Shown here: one piece after another, positions 1 to 12,618 of the stretch | Numbering within the stretch: the stretch's first letter is position 1 | Layout: the number at the start of each line of letters is the position of its first letter | Origin: Trochalopteron elliotii | Taxonomy: Eukaryota > Chordata > Aves > Passeriformes > Leiothrichidae | Direction of reading: 5' to 3' | Length of the DNA: 64,000 nt | Assembly (NCBI GenBank): GCA_024734555.1 | Contig: JANPWX010000209.1 | Span: 558,001 to 622,000, forward strand | Position numbers and translations under genes: made by a program | The notes under the pieces: generated by a model | Told to the model about the DNA's origin: nothing | Database searches by the model: none | The model's input: the letters and a program-made list of their open reading frames with translations, nothing else

Positions 1-2228
1 GCCTTTTCTGATGAATAGAAGTTAAATAATACATTTGACTTTGCAGATATGTCATAAAGATTCATTATTTGACATTTACACTTCCCTGTATGTACTGCTG
101 TTTGATGCCATTTTATTATCTTTCAGTCCTCCATTCATGTTCAGAGGAGAAATCAAACACAAAGTCCCTATTTCAGATTTTTCAGAGGAAAATTATCCAG
201 CCCAAATTTCTAGAAACTGCTTTCAATTTTATCTACCATGATTTCTAGATAATAGACTTTTTCTCTCAAGTTTCAGAAATGCTGGTTACATGCAGCCTGA
301 AGGAGCAGCACTACAGCAGCAAGTTTTTTATCAGGCATGATTCTGGTGGCAAATTCCTTACAGCTTTACTATGCTTGCAGCACCCATTAATGAATGGATG
401 TCTTTCCCATGACCACTTCCACATATCACAGAGTGAGAAAGAAAATAGCACCTGCCAGCAAACACCTGGGGTTTGCATCCAGATGTGAGCAGCTGGGGCC
501 TTTTCACATGATTCAGGTTATGAGGAAGCGACATTTAGAGCATAGGGATTAGGAGCAGTGTGGGAAGGTCTTATCAAAACTGCCTCTGTCACTTCAGGGC
601 GGAAGAGAAGATTTCATTCTCCAAGAGCTGCCAATCTAGTACTTTTCTGCTAGTGATAATATCTCCTAAGTTTATTTTTAAACTTAGTGAAGTATGTGCC
701 ACGTAACAATGTATGTATCTTCAGTCTCAGGAAAAAAAAAAAGGAAAAAACTACTGAATATCAGGCACTCCAAACCCGAATCAGGTGTAGCCAAATTATA
801 ACTTAATATGTTTCAGGTATTCCATTTAGAGCTTCTGATCTTTCAAGGAAATAGGCTTTCCCCACTGAGAAATGTATATGCAGTGAAATTAAAGCAACTT
901 TAGCCCCATGTGAACCAAAAGTAGGTTGGGCATCTATTTTAAATAATCACCCAAATGTTAATTTTTCATGATGGAAGGAAGACCTGGGAAGAAAGGAATA
1001 TTCTCTTCTTCTAACCTGTATGTTCACCTCAAAACTACTGTCTTTGCTACTCAAGCCTGGAGTATAACGCAGCACATGGTTATATGCACAAAACCCAGCT
1101 GCTGCTATTTGCCATCTTTAGAGACAGGGCAAGGCACAGGTGGCCTGTAGAGTCCTCTTTGAATATTTGGGGCACCAAATTGTTTCCCTCTCATACTATC
1201 TAGCACAAGAGGGAAACAAGATGCCAGGGTGAGGGGGAAAAACGCAGGGTATTTACAAGCCTTGAAGCTCAGACCCTTTTTCCATCTGAAGTCTATCCTC
1301 CCTCTCCCCTTTCTCACTTGGGAGGAAGACCTTGAGAGAACGCTGGCATCCCAGCTGGCCACAGGGGCAGGGAGCTGTGTCTCAGCTGGTGTGGGACTTC
1401 TCCTGCCACCCCACACTGGCCCTCCATGAACAGGAGGGAAAAATAAATCCACAGGCAAAGAAGGAAGGCAAGTGTGCTAAGTGGCTCATTGGTTTCTATA
1501 GCAACTGGCTCCTGCTCTACTCCAGCTGCTTACCCCACAGTCCCTCTGTCACCCTATTTTTAGCTGAGAAATCAAAGAAAAAGGAAAAGTGGTGGAGGTT
1601 TGGGGAGGAGAGAGTTGGGAGATCTTGGGTTTTGCAGAGAGGTTAATACAGATGCAGCCTGGTCTTGCTTTTAATCACAAGTTAAATCCTCTGTGTGGAG
1701 GCTTCCTATGGGATTCCTCAGACCTAGTGCACAATCAGATCCCACATTTGCCACCACCATGAAGCAGCATGCAAGAAAGGCAGCCCAGCCATCCCCTTCT
1801 AAGCACGAGAAGCAGCTAGGCTGTGAATTTGACCTAGGCATTGGCACCAAAACAATCCAACACAATGAAGTGATGGAAGTCAGAACACCAGTATTTTACT
1901 CTTTGGTCTGAAAAGTTATTTCCTTTTTTTAAAAAAATAAAAAGTTGAATCTGTCCATGATCCCTATGTCCTGCATGGTGTAAGAAAATCCTCACAATGA
2001 TTGCAACATGTTTTGCTCAAGTATCTCATTAAGGGAAGAGCCAGAACCACATTTAGCTGGGCTGTACCAAGACTAAACTTTGGTTCATGGATTTTGGTGT
2101 TGGAGACTTTGGTTGTTGAGCTTCAATATATCTGCTGGTAAATCTAGAAGATATTGTAGCCTGCAGTTTCAGTAAGCACAGGCATGCGCATTAACTAAAG
2201 CATGAATCCCTTGGCCTCTTCTGCCTGA
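1..2228. other. No gene seen; single-copy-looking sequence
   Basis: Only short frames occur here and none has recognisable protein motifs, a plausible splice context or retroelement similarity. A short A-run lies near 729-740. I read it as intergenic or intronic host DNA. Confidence 0.5.
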
Positions 2229-2530
2229 CTACAGAATCACCAAATCAAAGAATAAGCTGAGTTGGAAGGGCCTCACAAGGATCATCAAATCCAACTCCCA
2301 GCCCTGCTCAGTGCCATCTTCAAGACTCACACCATATGCCTGAGAGCATTGCCCAAAAGCTTCTTGAGCTCTGTCAGACTGATGGTGTGACCACTTCCCT
2401 GAGGAGCCTGTTCCAGTGCCCAAACACCCTCTGTGTGAAAACCCTTTTCCTGATATCCAACCTAAACCTTCCCTGACACAACTTCAGGCCATTCCCTTGA
2501 ATCCTGCCACTGGTCACTACCTGTCTTTCT
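2229..2530 (-). mobile_element. CR1 LINE fragment, 3' end of ORF2
   Basis: Read on the minus strand, this segment encodes the last part of a CR1 reverse-transcriptase ORF, with the typical order GLKLCQGRFRLDIRKRVF then HWNRLLREVVTPSV, followed by the CR1 3' untranslated region. The same protein block recurs at 7572-7862 (minus) and 49691-49876 (plus), which supports the assignment. It is 5'-truncated, as most avian CR1 copies are, and looks more diverged than the copy at 7.5 kb. Confidence 0.8.
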
Positions 2531-5500
2531 GAAATAAATGTGCCGAAACACTGTGAGATACAGCTATTTTGACAGATATTTCTACCTTCACTCCCTTCCT
2601 TCTCCCTAGAAATTCCAGAAGTTTTATAATAAAATGTTGCAACTATCCTCCAAATAATGATGCTTAAATTCCAAAGAAGGCAGATTGCACCATAAACATC
2701 TATATTAATTTTTTCCATTTCAACTGCTATGACATTTGATGCTTACATCCAAGCTATTCCTGCTAACAGGACTGTGGAAGTCTACCTTTGCACCACACAT
2801 TTTCACTTGCTCCCGCAAGAAGGGATATTGATCTGCGTATCTCTGCTCACACAGCAAGGCTTTCCATTTTGTAGCTGTGATATTGTCATACTAAGAGGAT
2901 ATGGAAGAGATCAATGATTTCTAACAATGATCACTTTTAAGAGGAAGAGCATTGGTAAAATGACTTCCTAGTCCAAGTATCGCATTTGCAGTCTCTACAG
3001 TAAGTTCTATATCCTGGCAGGCATTAACTCTCTTGCTTTTGATAAAAGCAGCATATTGGGAGAGAATCACCCACTTCAGAAATGTTACTGACTATGGCAC
3101 GTGGTGGTATATAGAGTAGGTTGCAGCCTTACACTTACACTTACAGAAAACTGTGTAAGAAGTGCCAGGGCCCTAGGAAGGCTGGGGGCTCCACGGGGAC
3201 ATCCCTACAGCCCAGCTGAGAAGCAGAGCATCTGGGAGGCACCAGGGGAACCCCATCCCACGGCATCAGGTACCTCTCTGGAGCAGTGGGGCCATGGCCA
3301 GGCAGGGCAGAGCAGTGGGGAGCTGGAGAACATCCCTGCTGCAGCATCACTGGGACAGAGGCTGATGGCTCTGGGGGCCTGAGGGCCTGGGACCCGGGCA
3401 GGGTGGAAGAAGCCCCAGGAAATGCTGGGCAAGGACAATCAGGGTTGTTGGTATCCTCAGAACCATTGAGAAGAAGTTGTACAAGGCAGATCAAGAAACA
3501 TTTTAATTCCCAGGAATTTGGAAGCTGGCTTACTCCATAAAGCTACTGGGATTTTTTACTTCCATTTGTAGCCTCCAGAACACACAGTGTTAACACACCT
3601 CATGGTTTAGTCACCACTGTATAAAGTAGCCAGTTACTGCATTTGCCAATTTTAATCCGAATGGCCCTTTGTTAGTTTCTGGAAAGACACGATGAAAAGG
3701 TGTTCCCAACAAGATCTCTTGTGATACATGTTACTTCAGACATTTTGATCAAGTCTCTTCTGAATGAATTTCATTTCTTAAAGCCACTACCAAACTCATC
3801 CTCCTAGGGAACCTTGTAAAATGCATTATCAAAATCTTCTCTGGCATGAAATAACATATTCACCCTATAACCCTCCTGCACTCTGCATAGTCTGGGGGAC
3901 TGTCAAGATGAAAACACACAAGAAAGCAGAGAGGACTCAGGACCACAAATCTTTGTCTGACAGCCTCATTTTCATTGGAAAATGAGAGGCCCCTGAGAAC
4001 AAGACAAGGACAGAAAGGTACAGAATACTCAAGCACACAATCAGGACTCTTCTGCCAGAACATTTGCTGAAGGTGGCCTCTGGCCAGCCCAAAAGAGATG
4101 CACAGGAGAAGAGATGCTTTGCAGTGAGGGGCACTGAAGGCAGAAGCAGAGGTGATCTCAAGGAAAGCAGCAAGGCATGCTTACAAGGCCTTCAGTTCCT
4201 CCTTGAAAGAGAGACAGAGAGAAAATGCATGCCAGTTAGCACACATGCACTCACAGGATGGACAGCAGTCTCTGTTGAATGGTGATGGACAACCTCACGT
4301 CCTGAACAATAAATGAAAAGGTAAGTGACTCCTTTTAAAAGGTGTAGTCAATGACAGAAGTGAAAATAATCAAATGTGCATCTGCACTTGCCTCTGCAGG
4401 TTTGGTCAAGAGGTGGATGCTCTTTGACTGCTAGACAAGTGGCTTTACTGAGGAACTGTGTCCCATTTGTGGGACACAACTGTGTCCCATATGTGTCACA
4501 TAGCAAAATTGGAGGCTATGATCCTGACCTTCCTTGTAGAGTATTTTCATAACCACAGGTGGAAATAACCAGTCCTAGGTGGTGACTCTGAACAGCATTT
4601 CTTCTGCTTTCTGACAAGAAGAGTGCACAAGCATTTTGAGATGAAATGAGTCTGCATATTTAATATTAACTTATGGAAAGTACTCATGTGCAGTCTTGAT
4701 ATTTGTTTTCCACATATATTAGCAACAGGAAACCCAAGCCTTTGAATGTTTATAAGAAATGAGCACACATGCAAACAATGATGACAGAAGATGATTTTCT
4801 TTAAACCTGACTATTTTCATTTAAAACCCGGCTTTTACATTTCTCATTTGTCCTTATTCAGCACATTTTAACTTGAAAATGTTATCCTCAAAGGTCATAG
4901 GGAACTCAGATTGTCAAATAAAGCTGAGGCACTGCAAAGATGGTGGGTAGTAACACATACAGATTGAAACTGATAGAGATATATGTAGAAAACCCTTACA
5001 GAGGTCTGACCATAGTGTAAAGTCTGACAAAAGAATTCTCCACTCATCAATTGGGACCCTCAGCCCCATCCACCATAAACTACAAGACCCAAGTTAAAAA
5101 GGAAAAGCCATATTAATTATCAAACATGAATTGGCCCAGTCTCTCATATCTGTACTTTTAGATAGTCTATGGCAGCAGGGTTACACAAAACTCTTCCGTG
5201 TGACTGACACAGCCTTAAACTCAGTACTGACTCCTTCACTGAACTGCCAGGACTGTCAACAAACACATGTAGAGCAGCTACAAGTCTTATTTGCTCTGCA
5301 GAGCCCTTGGATAAATCCTTCCTTAGAGTGGTCCTCAGGATGACTGAGCTACAAAAGCTGGTGGATGCCAGTGACCACTCCAACACCTGCTGTCTTACCA
5401 GTGATCTCAAATCACTCATCCTCACAAGGAAACAAGATAGATAGAAAATACAGAGAGAGGAGACTCTCTCTCATCCAGTAGTTCAGGGGAGTACAAAAGG

Positions 5501-7490
5501 GAAGAAAGGTGAAAATCAGACAGCTTTTGTTCCTTTTTCGTAATAACTGCTAAGCTATTTTGCATTAAAGAGATGTTCCTTTGTTAAAGGTAACTCCACA
5601 GCTATCAGATCTCTTTTAGCAATGTCATACATGGATGTTTATCATCTGCTGTGTCAGACTTTGTCCGAGCTCAGTCTCCTTGATATCAAGCAAGAGTGAC
5701 TTGTAGGTCCTAGTCCAGGTGTTGTGCCATTTGTGTGCTTTGCATTCTGGGCACAGAAACAGAGTAACTGAATCTTGAGGCTCTCTCTCATCAGTTGTTT
5801 TAATGAAGCAGAATAATTCCTTTACTCTATACAGAGGGAACAGGGAGTCTCTCTTGCCCTCCTGAGGTCTGTTTGCTCGTTCATAATTTGCAGTGGTGAT
5901 CTTGAAAAAGCTGGCATAGTTTACAACCAGGCACTCTTCAGAAAGGAGATATATCACAGAGAATTACTTGCTTATCAGGTCACTCTCCCCATCATCCAGT
6001 GCAGAAGGCTGTAAGGTAATTTTCATTCCACCTGGTGTCCTAAATCCATGCCACTCTGATGTTTGCAGTAAAGGAACTTTATTTGCATCCTTAAAACTCT
6101 AGCCACACCTTAGTCCCCAGTGACCCCAGTTGCCTTTGCTGCAAAGAGATGGTGGGGCATTTCAGGATCTTGTGCCAGCAAAAGAAGCAGCATTAGAATG
6201 AAAAAGGAAGGAGGACGCTGTGCTATACAAGACATCCAGGAAAGACATTATGCAGGTTACTAGAAACATCCTGCAAGAGAAGCAGACTTCTAGGTATTTT
6301 TTTAGAGCCTAGCAGTGTCTGAAACATCACAGGATGATGATGTTGTGACTACTTTAGTACTTCAGCATCTCCACCAGAAAACAGCTCACAAGGTGCTTGC
6401 ACTGAAAAGCAGTAAACAGCTGGCTAGAAGTTAGAGTTGCACAGCAGCAGTGGTCCACAGGAGAGATCCAAACATCAAGCACAAGCATGCAGTGGAAGCA
6501 TTCGAAACACACGAACAACAGTGGCTCACCCTTTAATACAGGCCTTCAACGGGATCATTGAAGAGTCAGTTCAGAGAAGTGATGGGGTAACACACATCCT
6601 GACAAGTTTGGCAGAGACTAGACTTCTTTAAAGATATTGATGCACCCTGATCTGTCTCTCCTGCCCCATGCTACACAGGCACATTCTTTGCTCCTTATTG
6701 TCTGTGCTGATGGATCCTCAAAGATTTTCCTCTCTGGTGTACTACTTTGAGACACCCTTGCAGCAAATTATGTGGCATCATTCAGCAAGAGACAAAGGTC
6801 ACACATCCAGCTGTGAAGTGGGCTAGTAACATCATACTGCGTGATTCCTAAAACCGGCTGTAATAATGGGGATAATGTAAGGGACCGATATAACAGCAAT
6901 CTGACGATTTAGTGTTGCTATGCAACTTGAGTTGGGAACAGACTTTTGCAGTTGCTTCTCAGTTGTCCATTGAATGTTCTGTGACAGTGTCTGGCAACCT
7001 TCCCCACTCATCACTTTACCTAAAGGAGCAGGAATTCATGTGCAGGTTTTGTGCCAAGGTGCCCTCTTCATGCCACTAGTGTAAGCAAACTGAGATGCAT
7101 ACACTTACAATGCTTTTTCCAACCTGAATGAGATTCCTGTTGTGCTACACACACACATAAACAGCTACGTACCTTCATATACATTTCTCTTTCCTCTGAT
7201 TCATTGCAGATCTTCCCCTTTTTCCTCCTTTCTCGCCTTAAGGTCATCATGAAGATGACCTTGTCAAAGAAGAGCGCTGTCTTTGGAAGTTTTTCCCTGG
7301 CCATGTCACAGCAATTATCACACCAGTTCACACTGTTTTCTAACTTTGAACATGTGATTCCTTTAGACCATTCCATCTTTCTCCTAATTGTTTTCTCAGA
7401 CTCATACAAAGTATCTGTTCCATCTTGTTTTATTCATCTGTCCTGAAAGTGCCTTGACCTTTCTTGAAACTGACCAGTTTTAAAAGCCCC
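2531..7490. other. No gene seen; includes a GC-rich patch
   Basis: No frame in this stretch shows a recognisable domain. Bases 3150-3440 are clearly richer in G and C than their surroundings and have overlapping frames on both strands. That is expected from composition alone and is not taken as coding. A small perfect hairpin at 4457-4478 is listed separately. Confidence 0.45.
4457..4489. repeat. Perfect 9-bp hairpin with a third repeat copy
   Basis: TGTGTCCCA (4457-4465) is followed after four bases by its exact reverse complement TGGGACACA (4470-4478). A further direct copy of TGTGTCCCA lies at 4481-4489. This makes a short cruciform-capable palindrome plus a spare arm. No function can be read from it. 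Confidence 0.7.
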
Positions 7491-7496
7491 AAGCAA

Positions 7497-7862
7497 TCAC
7501 AGAATCACAGAATGTGTAGGTTGGAAGAGACCTTCAAGATCATAGAGTCCAACCCAGCCCTAACACCTCAACTAGATCATGGTATCAAGTGCCACATCCA
7601 GTCCCTTTTTAAACACATCCAGGGATGGTGACTCCACCACCTCCCCAGGCAGACCATTCCAGTATTTAATCACTCTTTCATTGAGGAACTTCTTCCTAAT
7701 ATCCAACCTATATTTCCCCTGATGCAGCTTAAGACTGTGTCCTCTCGTTCTGTCAGTTGCTGCCTGGAGAAAGAGACCAACCCCCAGCTGTCTACAACTG
7801 CCCTTCAAGAAGTTATAGAGAGTGATAAGGTCACCTCTGAGTCTCCTTTGAGTCTCTGACAA
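7497..7862 (-). mobile_element. CR1 LINE fragment, 3' end
   Basis: The minus strand encodes the C-terminal part of CR1 ORF2, including ATDRTRGHSLKLHQGKYRLD and VIKYWNGLPGEVVESPSLD, then a 3' tail of repeated CACAGAAT-like octamers at the left edge (7497-7515). The protein closely matches the end of the longer CR1 at 46.5-50 kb, so both come from related subfamilies. It is 5'-truncated. Confidence 0.9.
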
Positions 7863-7983
7863 AACTCAGTGGGTTAAGGAAGCTGACTTACTCATCTCCC
7901 TGACTGAAACCTGACTGCTCCTAGTGACATCTCTTTGTGCCACCCTCAAAAACTTGCCCTTACATCCTGGTATCACCTGAACA

Positions 7984-8050
7984 TTAAAGTGACGGCTATT
8001 CTGCATCATGAGTAATTCATTCCCTATGATCTTTTGTTATCACTTCCCAG
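7984..8050. repeat. First copy of a dispersed ~65-bp repeat
   Basis: A segment around GGCTATTCTGCATCATGAGT recurs in the same orientation at about 10341-10406, and both copies run on to CCCAGAC. The flanks differ, so this is probably part of an old interspersed repeat, not a recent tandem duplication. I do not recognise the family. Confidence 0.55.
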
Positions 8051-10006
8051 ACCTCACTCAATTTGTTGCTTTTCTCTGAATTCCTGTGCTTTCCACAATC
8101 TGTTTTGTGGTGTTGCTTGTGTGATGTTTAATAGCCGCAGCTCAGAGTTGGCTGCATTTCAGTTGTAGGAGGGGGAACACAGGGAACTGTGAACTGAAAC
8201 TCCGTATAATGTTGCTAGAGATGAGAACAAGTAAGGGAGTGTTTGCTATGCACACTATCTCCAGAAAAATATCTTTGCAAATGTGTATCTGTTCAGGCAT
8301 TGTGGCAATATGGATGACGTTATGCAGGGGGAAGAGGAGCTGACTGACAGTAAAGATTTACAGTCCATATTGAAGCTTCACAATTGTGCATGTCTGCAGA
8401 ACAGCCATGAAGCTCTCAAAGTCATTGCACTAAAAAAAAAAAAAAGAAAGATAAATCAATAACTTCACTCACCCTTTTACCGCAGCTCAGAGGGTGGAGG
8501 AGGAGTGTGTCATAACAGCTCACACTAGTGAGAAAATTTTAATTGAAACAGTCTTCAACCAGAAAATACTGCTTTGATAAAATCAACATTTTTCAAAAAA
8601 TTCTAAGTATAAATAAAAAATCCCTATGTAAAAGGAGGCTGAAACAAAAATTTCCACATTGAAAAGTTTGTCTTAAGGAAAAAAAATGATAGATTTTCTT
8701 TCAAATTAAAATATTATTTTTGAAAGCAACCTTTTATTTTTTTAACATATTTTCCTGCTTGTATTGTTTTTACATTCTTCAGTTAATAATGAGAGACATT
8801 GATGTGTTCAATATCCTGCCATTAGCCTGGAATCAGTTTTCCAGGATGTTAAAAACAATTGGTCCCTAACTAGTACCCAGAACATTTCTATTTCAGAGTG
8901 CAAAAATTTAAATTGCTTCATTCAGCAGAGACTATTAAAGCTGCTATTGCTTTTGATAGAAAACTCATTACTTTGTAGAAAAATCGATTGTTTTGAATAT
9001 AAAATATCATCTGTACTAAATCATATAACAATATTTAATTATTATCTCCATGGTTTGTTATGATACTGGTAGGATTGCATAACATGGCCTCATATGAGAC
9101 TTGATTTGGCATAACCTAACTACATTTCAACTGATATGTTAAACGATACCAAAACTTCACTAACCTTCAAAATAAAATATCAATTATTTTTCTCAAAGTA
9201 TCTAACTGAAATGTTCTTAATTTTTAGTTTCTAGGAATACACTGAAAACAGTATTTGTATCACTAAAAGTAACAAGATGCCATTAAATCATAAACTTTGA
9301 CATTTCTCTCCAATGAACATTTCAAGTTTCATCTGGCTCTCACTTAACCTGTGATTCATTCTTTGTACTAACGCTAAATCTCCCTATTTGGAATACTTTT
9401 CAGATTGGAGGCCTTGCTGAAAGCAATCATCATAAATTCAGCTGGCACTTTATCATAGCTGGTTCTACCAGCATTTGTTGCAAGATAAAGCAGCTAATCG
9501 GTACTCATTTTCATCCCAATATTAATTCTTTTTTATGCACTCACAGGGATCTCAAAATTATCCCCATCAGAATATATATATGAGGGTAAAATAAGTCAGG
9601 ATAGATTAAATCAATCTTGCCACCCAACCACACCCAAGAACACAGATTTCAAGACTCCCACCACAGCCCTGCTCACAAGATCCTGTTGCAGGGAGGACCC
9701 GGGATGGGACTGATACTTCTCCTCCATTCCTCTGCTCCCACCATGGTGCATTAGAAGAGCTTGGAGTTCCCTTTCTAGCATATGAATGCAAGAAGAAAAG
9801 AAAAAGCTCTCCTTTCTGAAAGCACAAGTCCTCTTCTTCCTGCCATCAGCAGCTGCAGTGGAACTGCAACGCTAGGCTTCCACCTAGTGTCTGCCGACCA
9901 GCTCGGCACAACAACCCGCTGCAAGCCTGGGGCGCCAGGGGTGCCCTGAGCCACCCAAGCTGTCACTTAAAACTAACCAGCTTGTGGTTTACATGTGGAA
10001 AACAAG

Positions 10007-10034
10007 ATTATTTATTTATTTATTTATTTATTTA
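10007..10034. repeat. (TTTA)n microsatellite
   Basis: About seven uninterrupted units of the tetranucleotide TTTA are visible. Confidence 0.9.
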
Positions 10035-10340
10035 CCCATCATACAGATAGTACTAAAATCCAAGGCTTTAGGTGGATGTAGCAGAAAAGAGGAGAAGAGA
10101 AGCTTGTTGAATTAGGTAGGACCACTCTCAGATGCCCAAGTATATTTTCTTAATCTTTCTCTGATGGTGACTTTCCTTCATGGTAAACCCACAAGAAAAC
10201 TCAGTGACTTTGTAACACTTCAATTCTACTAATTAAGAGATACTTAAAAATTAGGCACAGCCTTTAGATTGGATATGTGATAGACAGGCACTTTCCTTCC
10301 ACTTGCTTTTGGCTCCTTTCTCCACCTTCATTTCATATCA

Positions 10341-10406
10341 ACGTGATGGCTATTCTGCATCATGAGTAACTCATTCTCTGTGATCCTTTTTTTTTTTTCC
10401 CAGACA
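10341..10406. repeat. Second copy of the dispersed ~65-bp repeat
   Basis: This matches 7984-8050 closely over its central part (GGCTATTCTGCATCATGAGT) and again at CCCAGAC, with a T-run expanded between the blocks. The element family is unknown. Confidence 0.55.
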
Positions 10407-12553
10407 ACGTTTGCAGACTTGGTGGGACTTTAATCAAAACAAAGAATGAAGGACCTTATCAATAATTATTTCTGCCTATCCCTTTCTCCATCCTATGAAA
10501 AGACAGTGTGTTTGCTGTTGGATTTTTATTTCCTTAAGGGCATCTAAAGCAGTACAATCATGGTAGCTGTCAAAGCAGCACCCTTTGTTGTCACCCTTCT
10601 ACGCTCATACAGTCATCTGACATGAAAGTGTCTACCTTCTCTGGTAAGTCTAGCTTTTAAAAATCTCTAGTGCAGGTGTTTCCAAGACCTTTCACGAAAG
10701 GCAGTTCATCAGTTTTAAAATGCTTCTCTTGATATCTCTGCTTCAGCTTCCTTGGAGCAAGGTTGTTTGTGTTTTGGTTTATGGAAGCTAGAGGCTGTGT
10801 TCTCCCTCCAACACCTGCTATTAGTCATTTGGGCAAGTGGGTGTGTATATGTAGATCCATACATACACCCATTCACAAGAAAACTCTGTTAAGAGGAGCT
10901 CAGAGCTTACAATAGGGCCCCAGAGCTTTTTAGAATATGTAGTCACACTTGGAAACTGGAGTCACTGAAAGCCACATAAACACATCAAGGCATGAAACCT
11001 GATCCAGCTGCCTCAGCATTCCAATATTCCACTGCTCTCACCTACAAAAGCCCATATTCCTCCACCTTCCCAGCTGCCTACTCTTTTTATGATGCGCATG
11101 GAATTCAGGATACGTTCTATGGGGTTCAAAGACCATTTTAACTGAATCAGTCTGTGCACAATGTAAAGGTAAACAGGAAAGGAGAAGACACTGACAGAAG
11201 AAATTGTTGGAGTTGATGCACACACATTGTTGGGGATGATGAAGGATTGTGCAATTCAGATACAGCATCCTGCCAGCACAAGACCACCAAGCTCCTATGT
11301 GGGAGCTCCCCCACAGTACTGGTAGGAGCTATAGGGTGAATACAGAGAGTGTGTTTCATTGACGTCACTAGCCAGCATTACTTAGAGCAGGACTAAGCAC
11401 AATTGCAAAAAGAGCTGCCTCCAAGCTATTCTATTTATATTCCTACCAGAGCTACCATTGGTACAGTCATCCTGCTGCTGAAATTCTGACCCTGTTGTTA
11501 CCAGTGTAGCCACAGACCAGAAGAGATCATTTTGGATCTTTTCAGAATTTGACATGTCTTAATACCAGCAAAAGCAGCATTGGCAGGGGTGGAGTGTGCT
11601 ATTTGCACAGGACCTGCGTCAGGATTGGCATTCAGTGAATAGCAAGACATATGAAGGCATTTTATCCCAATATAGAGAATAACGCATCTTCCTCTGTGTT
11701 TCTGGTGGTAACTTTGGCAGTCCAAGTAACAATGGTAATTGCTTGTTACTGTGGAAACAAGACCTCCAGAAATAACACTAATGAGCCAGCAGGGTCGTGG
11801 GAGAAACACAGGCATACTGCCTCCTGCAAACATACATGATTTGGCTGCACAGAGAAGATGGGGCTCTGGGGAAAGGAGCAATTTATTTGAATGCAACAGG
11901 CACCCAGCACAACCTCCATTCATCCTCCATGCCAGTCTGAACCTGCAAACAATTTAAGTTACTTGAAAAAAATGCTGATAATTTTGGAAATAATTGCTTT
12001 TCACCTTCCTCCTCCCTGCCTTTAATTTTGCAGAAGTTGACTGGGAGATCCTCCCTCCTTTGGAGGGAGCCATTCTGTGCAGTACACCTGATAGGAAGAT
12101 GTGTCCAAAAATCTCCCAATTTTTGAAGAAAATCATTTTAAGAAACACATTCTTAAAAATTTCCCTACTCAATTCTGCAGATGCAAGGGATGTCAGTAAT
12201 CTGGGAGATGTGTCTGTAAGCATCTGAATGGCAAGGTCCTTCTCTTAATAACAGTCTGTGATCCACCACTCCAACCTAAACAAGATGAAAGGAGGAGTGT
12301 GTACAGTAGAAGAGGGCAAAGAAGGTAGGAGACACTAAGAGCTTACTGGAGCCTCAGCACGTGACTTTTTCCTTTTCATGCTGTGTTGCTCTTGATGAAG
12401 AGAAGAGAAGATAGTGTAAGGGAAGGGAGATGGATGGTAACCTGTGAACACAGCTATTTTTTGTGTTCCATATTCTTTTGCCTTGTAAACCCCCCCCCTA
12501 AATGATGCTTTCTGCCCCCAGTCCCTACTGGAACAGCAGTGTGGTGGGTGGCG

Positions 12554-12618
12554 GCATATTTATAGTCAGCTGAGCCTCATATATAAATATGAGTCAGCCA
12601 TATTTATATAGCTGAGTG
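12554..12618. promoter_or_regulatory. Possible cis-regulatory module: MARE/AP-1, E-box and A/T-rich sites
   Basis: Two direct copies of a CATATTTATA...AGCTGAG block (12555-12574 and 12599-12616) flank an imperfect palindrome, ctcatatataaatatgag (12576-12593). The sequence TGAGTCAGC (12590-12598) matches the extended AP-1/Maf half-site, CAGCTG (12567-12572) is an E-box, and the ATATTTATAG stretch differs from a MEF2 site by one base. Such clustering is unusual in this AT-rich neighbourhood. That it regulates anything is inference. Confidence 0.3.

Larger units (their letters stand above)
7863..12553. other. No gene seen; AT-rich with short repeats
   Basis: Bases 8430-9600 are notably AT-rich and almost free of open frames. 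Bases 9600-9960 and 11000-12230 carry short frames on both strands without recognisable motifs. The stretch contains a duplicated segment (7984 and 10341) and a TTTA microsatellite. I see no exon. Confidence 0.45.

Noticed and set aside
3101..3540. Frames on both strands in a GC-rich patch
   Set aside because: Stop-poor composition explains long frames on both strands, and none has a recognisable domain.
11954..12227. Mirror-image frames on opposite strands
   Set aside because: Both strands are open over the same bases with no recognisable motif. A small palindrome at 12051-12069 adds to the symmetry. No evidence of coding.
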